Assembly (NCBI GenBank): GCA_964598225.1
Contig: CAZRBG010000063.1
Coordinates: 1 to 32,105 of the forward strand
DNA: 32,105 nt
Reading direction: 5' to 3'
Origin: SG8-4 sp964598225
GTDB taxonomy: Bacteria > Planctomycetota > Phycisphaerae > Sedimentisphaerales > Anaerobacaceae
The translations under genes and the position numbers were made by a program. Below, piece after piece: positions 14,465 to 22,076 of the stretch; the first letter of the stretch is position 1; the number at the start of each line of letters is the position of its first letter. A model generated the notes under the pieces. The model was not told the origin of the DNA. It made no database searches and saw nothing but the letters and a program-made list of their open reading frames with translations.

Positions 14465-15910
14465 TTTCACGAATGCCTTGGCGGTTAGCAAATGGGTCTT
14501 TGATCTGCCGCCGCGCCAGAGGTCGTATTTCGGATCGGCGTACTTGTCGAAGAAACTGTGGAGCTTCACGTGGAGTTCTTTTTGAATATCTGCTTGCATC
14601 GGCTGGCCGTATAGGTTGAATCGTTCGTTGGGATCGTTCTTAAGATCGTACAACTCATGAGGGCCGTTTCGACATCGTTCGACGTACTTCCATTCTCCGG
14701 TCCGGATTGCGCGGACGTTTTCGAATTCATAGAAGATTACATTGTCCCATTCCAGATCCTTTCCTTTGAGCGCGGGTGAATAATTTCTGCCGGGCGGCTT
14801 TGGCTTACTCGGAATCTTATCAGCAAGGCCGACGTGACTGAGCACCGTTGGAAGCAAGTCGTAGTTGCTTACCATCAGGTCCGATGTACAAGCCGGAGGG
14901 ATGACTCCACCATGGCGGTATATCAGCGGGATGTGAATCGTGCTGTCGAAGGCGTGCAGCGGGCGGGTGTGGTCGCCCATTCCCCAGAGCCCGTTTTGGC
15001 CGCCAGCCCAGCCCTGGTCGGCTGTGAAGATCACAAGCGTGTTCTCGTTGAGACCGAGTTTTTTAAGAGTGCTCATGATCTGCCCTACGCCGTCGTCGAT
15101 GGCGCTGAGTTCACAGGCGTACCTGCGTATGGCGTCGAGATTGCCAACAAACTGTCTATTGTTGTGGAGCCAGGGATGAATTGACTCGCGGTGGAAGGAC
15201 GGCAGGGTCTTGTCGGCATAATACTCGGCGTGACGGTTGCGCGGCGGCTTGTTGAGCGAGCCGCCGAGGCCGTACGGCCCATTGTATGAAAGGAATAAGA
15301 AGAACGGGTGATTCTTATTCTGCTCGATGAACTTCATCCCGTGTTCGGTCCAGAGATCCGTGAGGTATTTGGATTCGATACGTACTTCTCCGTTCTCTAT
15401 TACCTCGGCGTCGTAGAACGTGGTTGTACCTCCGTGCGGCATGGTGACCCAATAGCTGAATCCTTCCTGTGGCCGCATGTTCTCGCCAAGGTGCCATTTG
15501 CCCACGAGTCCGCAGGTGTAGCCATTTTCCGAGAGTATTTGCGGCAGAGTTCGGAACTCTTCGATCGTGCTGTATGCGTCAGGTCCCATCTGGGCCTCGT
15601 TGCGGTTCAGGTAGCAGTGGACTCCGTTCTGCGACGGCAAAAGGCCGGTCAGATACGTGGCGCGTGTCGGCGAGCACACGGCGCTCGAACTGAATGCTCT
15701 CGTAAAGAGTATGCCTTCTGCCGCCAGGTGGTCGATATGCGGTGTCCTGATGTCGGGATTCCCATAGCAGCCGAGCGTCCAGGCACCGTGGTTGTCGGTC
15801 ATGATCAGGAGTACATTCGGCCGGCGTTTGGTGGCTGAAGCGGCGTACAGCCCGCTTGCGGTGGCGGCCGAGAAGCATAAAGATTTTCGCAGGAACTTGC
15901 GTCTGTTCAT
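14459..15910 (-). CDS. Tat-exported arylsulfatase-type sulfatase (C-S-P-T-R)
   Basis: A 483-residue type I sulfatase. MNRRKFLRKSLCFSAATASG is the twin-arginine signal. VLLIMTDNHGAWTLGCYGN provides the first metal site (Asp39, Asn40), and Cys79-Ser-Pro-Thr-Arg83-ATYLTG is the formylglycine signature. TCGLVGKWHLGE, FLFLSYNGPYG and IFTADQGWAGGQNGLWG follow in order; in the last, Gln replaces the His usual in DHG-type motifs. I chose the ATG at 15910: it begins the Tat signal and has GGAG about 10 bases upstream, whereas a longer frame adds an unlikely 36 residues. Its stop codon lies inside a repeat, so the C-terminal end may have been altered by the insertion. The Gfo/Idh gene follows after 73 bases. 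Confidence 0.92.
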   Translation of the reverse strand: MNRRKFLRKSLCFSAATASGLYAASATKRRPNVLLIMTDNHGAWTLGCYGNPDIRTPHIDHLAAEGILFTRAFSSSAVCSPTRATYLTGLLPSQNGVHCYLNRNEAQMGPDAYSTIEEFRTLPQILSENGYTCGLVGKWHLGENMRPQEGFSYWVTMPHGGTTTFYDAEVIENGEVRIESKYLTDLWTEHGMKFIEQNKNHPFFLFLSYNGPYGLGGSLNKPPRNRHAEYYADKTLPSFHRESIHPWLHNNRQFVGNLDAIRRYACELSAIDDGVGQIMSTLKKLGLNENTLVIFTADQGWAGGQNGLWGMGDHTRPLHAFDSTIHIPLIYRHGGVIPPACTSDLMVSNYDLLPTVLSHVGLADKIPSKPKPPGRNYSPALKGKDLEWDNVIFYEFENVRAIRTGEWKYVERCRNGPHELYDLKNDPNERFNLYGQPMQADIQKELHVKLHSFFDKYADPKYDLWRGGRSKTHLLTAKAFVKT

Positions 15911-15949
15911 CTTTTGCGGTCTCCGAATGTTATTTTGTTGCCATAAGCA

Positions 15950-15978
15950 ATGATACGGCAGGGCGGTTTCAACTGCAA
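15950..15978 (-). promoter_or_regulatory. Possible promoter for the third sulfatase
   Basis: On the minus strand TTGCAG (15973-15978) and TATCAT (15950-15955) are separated by 17 bases, 40 bases upstream of the ATG. The -10 is good and the -35 only half matches. Confidence 0.35.
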
Positions 15979-16025
15979 GGCTGCATTCAAAAGCGATCGG
16001 GGGTGTAAAAACATGCAAAAGAGCC

Positions 16026-16054
16026 TTGAAAAACTGCCGATAATCATATATAAT
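16026..16054 (+). promoter_or_regulatory. Sigma70-type promoter of the MoxR/VWA operon
   Basis: TTGAAA (16026-16031) and a perfect TATAAT (16049-16054) are separated by exactly 17 bases, about 55 bases before the first start codon. It is the only strong promoter I see before the eight closely packed genes that run to 31425. Confidence 0.65.
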
Positions 16055-16108
16055 GTCCAGAAAGGTCGGTGAAGCCAGGCAGGGGGCATCTTGTCAGGAG
16101 TGGTAACG

Positions 16109-17707
16109 ATGAGGACAGAAAACAGGACAGAATCAAAGGAAATTTGCTCGGATAATTTGACCTCTTGGCAGCCTCGAATCAGGCTATATATGCTCCTTGT
16201 GTTGGTTGCGCTTCATGTCTTTTCAGTTGGAATCTGTTGTCAAGCCGGCGAGAATGACTGGTTTCGGTATCTTGGGACTAAAGAGCAGAAGAAGGCCCCT
16301 CGCAAGCAGATGAATGCCGCTGAGGCCCTGCCGCCTCTGCCGCTTCCTGCGACACCACTGCGGCGGACCGAGCGCAAGAAGCCGCCGCATCCGGACTGTC
16401 TGGTCGGCAAGGTCATCTGGGGAGAATCGGCTTCATTCGTGGATACGACCGGCAAAACCCTGAATATCGCGGACTGGAACCTGTGCCCTACGGATATGCA
16501 GAAATTTGTCGAGCATACCAGGGCAATGGACCTGAGGTATCATTGGCAGAACACGAATCTCAACGACTTTCATTACGATCCGAAGAAACTGCCGGCCTTG
16601 CTTTTCAGCGGCGTGAGAACGTTGAAGCTCAGCGACTCACACATCCTGGCACTTCGCGATTACGTTCTGGACGGCGGCATGATCATCTGCGACTCCATCG
16701 CGGGTTCTCCATATTTCTACGAGTCGGCCAGGAGGATTTTTCTGCGGGCATTCCCTGGTTCCCGCTTTCGCACAATTCCTGCCGACCATCCTGTCTATCA
16801 CATGCTGGTTAACGTCGATAAAGTGGGCTATCGCGGCAACAAAGGCTCCGACCCGTTTCTGGAAGGGATCTACATCGGCAGCCGCATCGGCGTGCTCGTT
16901 TCAAAATATGGTCTCGGTTGCGGTTGGAACCGCAGTACCGAGCGGCTCAAGGAGCTTCCGAAGCCCGCTTATTATGATATTAACAGTGCTAATAAAATCG
17001 GAGTAAATCTTGCTGCTTATATAGTGGGCTATGCAGAGGTGGGCCTTGTCGAGGGCAGACCCGAGGTGTTCGGTCTGGCCGACCAGAAGAGACCGACCGA
17101 TGAATTCGTTTTCGCGCAGATCAAACACGAGGGTCTCTGGAACGTCCATCCGGGAGCCGCCACCGCGCTGCTGATGAAGCTGCGGCGGTACACCTCCGTG
17201 CGGGTTAATCTAAAGCGAGTTGGCATCGACCCGGCTCAGGATGATATGTCGGCGTATCCGTTTATGTATCTGACGGGACTGGACAATTTTTCTTTCTCCG
17301 AAAAGGAAGTCAGCGCACTCAAGCGTTATCTTAATTTCGGTGGGATACTGCTGATAAACAACGGCTTGGGACTGAGCACTTTCGATGCCTCGGCTCGTCG
17401 GGAATTGAAAAGAATCCTGCCGGATGCGCCGCTACAGAGGATTTCACCCGGTCACGATCTCTTCAACAGTCTGTTCGATACTTCGAGAGTACAGTATTCG
17501 GCGACACTCACCAAGAGCAAGCCGGAGTTGAACAATCAGCCGTATCTGGAGGGTGCGTTTATCGACGGGGACCTGCGGGTGATTTACAGCCCGTACGATC
17601 TCGAGGCCGGATGGCTCGAAGTTTACTATCCGCTAATGCGTGGCTATGATAGTGCCTCTTCACAGCGGCTTGGAATGAATATTATCATTTATATTATGAC
17701 TCATTAA
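16109..17707 (+). CDS. Double DUF4159 domain protein
   Basis: A 532-residue protein with a hydrophobic export or anchor segment at about 24-42 (LYMLLVLVALHVFSVGICC). It carries two DUF4159-like modules, a family related to the glutamine-amidotransferase fold and common beside MoxR/VWA genes. The first includes LRDYVLDGGMIICDSIAGSPYFYESARRIFLRAFPGSRFRTIPADHPVYHML; the second repeats the pattern as LKRYLNFGGILLINNGLG...SARRELKRILPDAPLQRISPGHDLFNSLFD. Both end in the same logic (PFLEGIYIGSRIGVLVSKYGLGCGW and PYLEGAFIDGDLRVIYSPYDLEAGW), indicating internal duplication. Function is unknown. I chose the ATG at 16109 because AGGAG lies eight bases upstream, over an earlier TTG at 16091. It is the first gene of the operon. 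Confidence 0.8.
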   Translation: MRTENRTESKEICSDNLTSWQPRIRLYMLLVLVALHVFSVGICCQAGENDWFRYLGTKEQKKAPRKQMNAAEALPPLPLPATPLRRTERKKPPHPDCLVGKVIWGESASFVDTTGKTLNIADWNLCPTDMQKFVEHTRAMDLRYHWQNTNLNDFHYDPKKLPALLFSGVRTLKLSDSHILALRDYVLDGGMIICDSIAGSPYFYESARRIFLRAFPGSRFRTIPADHPVYHMLVNVDKVGYRGNKGSDPFLEGIYIGSRIGVLVSKYGLGCGWNRSTERLKELPKPAYYDINSANKIGVNLAAYIVGYAEVGLVEGRPEVFGLADQKRPTDEFVFAQIKHEGLWNVHPGAATALLMKLRRYTSVRVNLKRVGIDPAQDDMSAYPFMYLTGLDNFSFSEKEVSALKRYLNFGGILLINNGLGLSTFDASARRELKRILPDAPLQRISPGHDLFNSLFDTSRVQYSATLTKSKPELNNQPYLEGAFIDGDLRVIYSPYDLEAGWLEVYYPLMRGYDSASSQRLGMNIIIYIMTH

Positions 17708-17719
17708 GGTGGAGTTTCT

Positions 17720-18886
17720 ATGTCCGATGGAATTGCAACGACCGTGCAATGTCCGGAGTGCGGCAAGACGTATAAGATGAGCCATGCCTCGCCGGGCAAG
17801 CGGGCGCGGTGCCGGTGCGGGTGTCAGTTCGAGATAAACACCGATACGATTGCAGCTGACGACAGCCAGCGGACGCGAATTACCGCGATTTCAGATGAAG
17901 AAGCACTGGGGGCGGTCGAGAAGATGGCGCGAGTTAAAGAAGCGATCCTGAAAGAGGTCGGAAAGGCAATCGTAGGTCAGACGGATGTCCTGGAGCAGAT
18001 TCTGGCGGGTTTCTTCGCCGGTGGGCATTGTCTTTTGCTGGGTGTCCCGGGCCTCGCCAAGACCCTGATGGTCCACAGCCTCGCTAAGACGATGCATCTT
18101 GATTTCAATCGCATTCAGTTCACGCCGGACTTGATGCCGACCGACATTACCGGTACGAGTATCCTGGAAGAGGACCCCGAAACCCGTCAACGAAGATTCA
18201 CGTTCCACAAGGGGCCGATCTTCACCAACGTTCTGCTGGCCGATGAGATCAACCGTACGCCTCCGAAGACACAGGCGGCCCTTCTGGAAGCGATGCAGGA
18301 GCGCAACGTAACCACCGGCGGCAATACTTACAAATTGACTTCACCGTTTCTCGTGCTGGCTACGCAGAATCCGCTTGAGCTTGAGGGAACGTATCCTCTG
18401 CCCGAAGCGCAACTGGACCGTTTCATTCTGCTGATAAAAGTGGATTACCCCAGTCTCGAGCAGGAGCAGAAGATTCTGCTGTCCACAACCGGTTCCGACG
18501 GCGAGGCGCTCAAGAGCCTCTTGGATGCGAAGGCCGTGACGATGTACCAGGGCCTGGTCAGGCGCGTTCCCGTCAGTGAGCACGTGGCGAATTATGCGGC
18601 GAGATTGTGTCGCGCGACAAGGCCCAGGGAGGAAGACGTTCCCGACTTTATCAAGAATTATGTGCGATACGGGTGCGGACCTCGTGCCGGACAGTCTCTG
18701 TTACTCTCGGCCAAGGCGCACGTCGTTCTTAACGGACGATTCAACGTTTCATGCGAGGAGATCCGCCGGTACGCATTGCCTGTGATGCGGCACCGGGTGA
18801 TTCTCAACTTTGCCGCCGCCAGCGAAGGTCTCGATTCGGACGATATAATCAAGAGGCTTCTGGAGACCGTGCCCGAGTCGCAGTAA
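17720..18886 (+). CDS. MoxR-family AAA+ ATPase with N-terminal zinc ribbon
   Basis: A 388-residue MoxR ATPase, a cytoplasmic AAA+ chaperone that works with VWA-domain partners to mature or activate envelope and enzyme complexes. Walker A is GVPGLAKT (108-115), Walker B VLLADEI (171-177) followed by NRTPPKTQAALLEAMQE, sensor 1 ATQNP (214-218), then QLDRF (231-235), with the lid domain at about 275-388. Unusually, residues 8-38 form a small zinc ribbon: CPEC (Cys11, Cys14) and CRCGC (Cys31, 33, 35), as in planctomycete MJ0042/zinc-ribbon leaders. GGAG precedes the ATG. It lies 12 bases after the DUF4159 gene and before the DUF58 gene, the classic MoxR-DUF58-BatA order. Confidence 0.93.
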   Translation: MSDGIATTVQCPECGKTYKMSHASPGKRARCRCGCQFEINTDTIAADDSQRTRITAISDEEALGAVEKMARVKEAILKEVGKAIVGQTDVLEQILAGFFAGGHCLLLGVPGLAKTLMVHSLAKTMHLDFNRIQFTPDLMPTDITGTSILEEDPETRQRRFTFHKGPIFTNVLLADEINRTPPKTQAALLEAMQERNVTTGGNTYKLTSPFLVLATQNPLELEGTYPLPEAQLDRFILLIKVDYPSLEQEQKILLSTTGSDGEALKSLLDAKAVTMYQGLVRRVPVSEHVANYAARLCRATRPREEDVPDFIKNYVRYGCGPRAGQSLLLSAKAHVVLNGRFNVSCEEIRRYALPVMRHRVILNFAAASEGLDSDDIIKRLLETVPESQ

Positions 18887-18899
18887 AGAAATTTTCAGA

Positions 18900-19010
18900 C
18901 GTGGATTCACACAGATTTACTAAGAAGACAGGAAGTTAGGAAGAGGTGAGCTCTTATCTTCTCATCTTCCTATCTTCTTATCTTCTCACTTTTCTCCGTG
19001 TTAATCCGTG
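18900..19010. repeat. Intergenic repeat with TATCTTC-type microsatellite
   Basis: The ends CGTGGATTCACACAG (18900-18914) and CCGTGTTAATCCGTG (18996-19010) form an imperfect inverted repeat, 11 of 15 matching. The inner halves are purine-rich (AAGAAGACAGGAAG...) and pyrimidine-rich (TATCTTC units repeated at 18954-18988), so the whole folds into a long hairpin. CGTGTTAATCCGTG-bordered elements of this sort recur in many environmental genomes (recollection). Confidence 0.5.
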
Positions 19011-19032
19011 TCTAACAGACGGTTTTGCATAT

Positions 19033-19938
19033 TTGGATTTTGCCTTGAGTGAATTAGCCGAATATCGCTATCTTCCGGCTCGAATGGCCGAGCGCCTTCG
19101 CGGCATCGAAATCGGTGTGCGCAGGCCGATGGACGGCAGCAACCAGGGTTTGCACAGATCGGCGGCTTTCGGGTCGTCGGTTGAGTTCGCCGAGTACCGC
19201 GAGTATATGCCGGGAGATCCCATTTCTCAGATCGACTGGCCCGTGTACGCTCGCAGTGACCGTTATGTAATCAGACGGTTCCATGAGGACGTCAGCATTC
19301 GCTGCTACGTCATGCTCGATATCTCCGGGTCTATGGGATACAAGGACAGTGGGGCGATGAGCAAGATCGAATATGGCAGCTATCTGGCCGCGGCGATGCT
19401 GTACGTGATGATACAGCAGCACGATATGTCTTCACTAATAACCTTTGACAATGAGATTCGCAGCTACCACGAGCCGACAAGCTCTTTCGTGAATCTCAGG
19501 CCAATGCTTCAGGAGCTTGAGGGGCTGAAGCCCGGCAAGGCTGAGGGCGATATCGAGGGGACTATGCACACCGCAGCCGAGATGATAAAGGGAAGGGCGC
19601 TGGTGGTTATTATTTCAGATTTTCTGGAGGATCCCGATAAGATCATTCGAGGCATCAACCACCTGCATCACGACGGCAAGGAAGTGACGCTATTTCACAT
19701 AATGGACCCGACCGAAGTAAACATGCCGCTGTCCGGATTACTCGACGTCGTGCCGATGGAAGGGCAGGGCAAGCTGACGGTCGATTTTGCACGTGTCAAA
19801 GAAGATTATCTCGAATCGTTGCGGCTGTATCTCGATCAATTGCGTACCGGCTGTCAGCGAATCCGGGCCGATTACATCTTTGCCGATACGAGTATGGACG
19901 TGTACGATGCGATTTTGCAGAGGAGGAAGGTTGGATGA
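19033..19938 (+). CDS. DUF58 domain protein (MoxR partner)
   Basis: A DUF58 protein, the usual partner of MoxR ATPases, with a VWA-like domain. YLPARMAERLRGIEIGVRRPM leads into the diagnostic GLHRSAAFGSSVEFAEYREYMPGDPISQIDWPVYARSDRYVIRRFHED, followed by MLDISGSMGY, a MIDAS-type D-x-S-x-S. The protein is soluble and short compared with membrane-anchored DUF58 proteins. The start is uncertain: the frame is open back to a GTG at 18946, but those extra codons translate the intergenic repeat (SSYLLIFLSSYLLTFLRVNPC). By family alignment the real start is probably the TTG at 19033 or 19045; the first ATG is at 19084. The stop overlaps the next gene by four bases. Confidence 0.88.
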   Translation: MDFALSELAEYRYLPARMAERLRGIEIGVRRPMDGSNQGLHRSAAFGSSVEFAEYREYMPGDPISQIDWPVYARSDRYVIRRFHEDVSIRCYVMLDISGSMGYKDSGAMSKIEYGSYLAAAMLYVMIQQHDMSSLITFDNEIRSYHEPTSSFVNLRPMLQELEGLKPGKAEGDIEGTMHTAAEMIKGRALVVIISDFLEDPDKIIRGINHLHHDGKEVTLFHIMDPTEVNMPLSGLLDVVPMEGQGKLTVDFARVKEDYLESLRLYLDQLRTGCQRIRADYIFADTSMDVYDAILQRRKVG

Positions 19939-22076
19939 TTTTTGCCGCGCCAATGTTCCTCTATCTGCTTCCCGCGGCGGGGCTGCCGATCCTGTTTCAT
20001 TTCTTCCTGAAGCAGAAGAAGCGGCAGATTCTCTTTCCGACGCTGATGTTCTTCTACCGGACCGATCCGAGGATGAACGCCCGCCGCAAGCTCCATCAGT
20101 TGTTGCTGCTGCTCATGCGGGTATTGTTGATTGCGTTTATTCTGTTGGCACTTTCCAGACCGAAGTTCCAAAGCGCAGTCGGCGTTGGCGGCAAACTGTC
20201 AGTGGTTACCGTAGTGGACAATTCGGGGTCAATGAGCGATTCGGCGGGCAACGACAAGACCAAGCTCGAAATGGCCGTGGACGGAGCGAGGGACCTTGTT
20301 ACTTCTCTGGGTGACAAAGCTCTGATGAACGTCGTTACCCTTGTCGAGGACCCCGCGCTGGAACTCGGCGATTCCCTGACCGATGACAGAGAATCATTGC
20401 TGACGCGTCTCGATGGAATTACTCCGACCGCCGCGACGGGCGATGCTTCCGATGCTCTGATGAGAGCGTTCAATCTTCTCGAATCGGAATCGGGTTCAGG
20501 CGGGGCGGTTCATGTTTTCAGCGACCTTCAGCAATCCGAATGGGATGATGATGCATTGCGGGCTGCTTCGGCCGATTCTTCGATAAAGGTGTACTTTCAC
20601 AAAATCGAATCCCAGTCGCGAGAGCGCCCCAACGTTGCTATAAGCTCTATACAATTTCCTCAGCGGAAGATTCTGCCCAAGCACCCTCTAAAGGTCGGCG
20701 TGGTTTGCCGGAACAATTCGCATGCAACCGCAACGATCAGGCTCAATTCCGTAGACGATCAGGACAATAAGAATGCGCAGCAGGTCGTGCTCGAACCAGG
20801 AAGGGCTCAGACAGTCGAAGTCCGTATTAATCCCAAAGCCGCCGGCCACCATTGGCTCAGAGCGTGGATCGAAGGAGATGGTTTTTCGGCAGACAATGAG
20901 GCTGGAATAGGTGTTTTGTGCGGCAAGACCGCAACGGTCCTTTTCAGCGGTTCGCGAGTGGAGTTCGGGGTGCTACCAACCGCCTTTTCGCCGGACGAGT
21001 ACGGGCAATACACCGGCATGATCTCGACTTTCGCTTCGGTAAACCAGATTCAACAAGCCGACGACGACAAGCCGATCATTGTTGTGGTAACCTGGGAAGA
21101 AATCAGACAGCTCGGTCAGACCGAGACACAACTCAGACAGTACGTCGAAGCCGGCGGCAATCTCTTGATCGTGCCGTCCCTCAAGCGAATCAGCGCGCGA
21201 GGAAAGCCACCGCAATGGCTCGGCGCCAACACCAAGATTCGCATGTCAGAGCCTGCCGGCGTCAAGCTGGAAGCATTGGAGACCGACGGCAGTTTCTGGA
21301 ATAGGATTCGAGAAGCCACGGGCGATGTTACCCTCGGAAGCGCCCGCGTTCTGACGTTCTATCCACTGGCGCTTTCGGGCGATTTTACTCCGCTTATGGG
21401 CACCGGTTTCGATCAGGTAATACTGGCGCACAAGAAACTTGGGCAAGGCAACATATATGCATCCGGCACGGCTTTCGATCCACGATGGAATACGCTGCCT
21501 CTGACGGGTCTGATTGTCGTAATGGCCCAGAGCATTGCCACGGAGGGGACGTGGCTCGAACAGGATTCGATGATCTCGCTTGTTGCAGGGCAGCAGCCCG
21601 AGGGGATAAATGTGGGCGGGCAACAGGTCGACGTTGTATCTCTTGCCGGCGAGGCGATCGAATGGAAAGGCCCGGCGAGCGAAATGCCTGCGTTTTCCAA
21701 ACCCGGCGTCTATGTAGCCAAGTCCGGCGACAAGGAATATTGTGTGTCGGTGCGTTCCTCGGACAAGGAGGGGCTTAACCAATTTATCGCAGGTTCGCAG
21801 ATAGCGGGGCTTAACAGGGTAACGCATGAGATTGTCGACCACAATCCGTCCGAGGGATTCGCAAAATATCATGCCGGGCAGAGCCGGACGTTCAACATGT
21901 TCCTGCCGCTTGTGCTGCTGGCGACTCTGGCTTTGCTCGTGGAAGGCTGGCTTGCAACTCCGAGAAAGGCCGCAGCGCAGGTGGATAAGAAGACGCCGGA
22001 GACCGCTGGCGAACGAGCCAAGCAACCGTCTAACAGTCCGGGCAAGGAGGTTGTTGTTAGTGGAGGGGCCGGCTGA
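19935..22076 (+). CDS. BatA-type N-terminal domain, VWA membrane protein
   Basis: A 713-residue membrane protein. It begins with the BatA N-terminal domain: MIFAAPMFLYLLPAAGLPILFHFFLKQKKRQILFPTLMFF, then a second TM helix LLLLLMRVLLIAFILLALSRP. A VWA domain follows with VVDNSGSM (D-x-S-x-S) at about 95-102 and DGITPTAATGDASDALMRAF. The middle of the protein has a beta-rich region and a GATase-like segment (VVVTWEEIRQLGQTETQLRQYVEAGGNLLIVPS). One C-terminal TM helix, FLPLVLLATLALLVEGWL (about 658-675), precedes a basic cytoplasmic tail. The large central part should face the periplasm or paryphoplasm. It overlaps the DUF58 gene by four bases and the next gene by one, so translation is coupled. 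Confidence 0.88.
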   Translation: MIFAAPMFLYLLPAAGLPILFHFFLKQKKRQILFPTLMFFYRTDPRMNARRKLHQLLLLLMRVLLIAFILLALSRPKFQSAVGVGGKLSVVTVVDNSGSMSDSAGNDKTKLEMAVDGARDLVTSLGDKALMNVVTLVEDPALELGDSLTDDRESLLTRLDGITPTAATGDASDALMRAFNLLESESGSGGAVHVFSDLQQSEWDDDALRAASADSSIKVYFHKIESQSRERPNVAISSIQFPQRKILPKHPLKVGVVCRNNSHATATIRLNSVDDQDNKNAQQVVLEPGRAQTVEVRINPKAAGHHWLRAWIEGDGFSADNEAGIGVLCGKTATVLFSGSRVEFGVLPTAFSPDEYGQYTGMISTFASVNQIQQADDDKPIIVVVTWEEIRQLGQTETQLRQYVEAGGNLLIVPSLKRISARGKPPQWLGANTKIRMSEPAGVKLEALETDGSFWNRIREATGDVTLGSARVLTFYPLALSGDFTPLMGTGFDQVILAHKKLGQGNIYASGTAFDPRWNTLPLTGLIVVMAQSIATEGTWLEQDSMISLVAGQQPEGINVGGQQVDVVSLAGEAIEWKGPASEMPAFSKPGVYVAKSGDKEYCVSVRSSDKEGLNQFIAGSQIAGLNRVTHEIVDHNPSEGFAKYHAGQSRTFNMFLPLVLLATLALLVEGWLATPRKAAAQVDKKTPETAGERAKQPSNSPGKEVVVSGGAG

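Noticed and set aside
18954..18988. Regularly spaced TATCTTC units as a CRISPR-like array
   Set aside because: Units are a few bases with no spacers; it is a simple pyrimidine microsatellite within a hairpin repeat.
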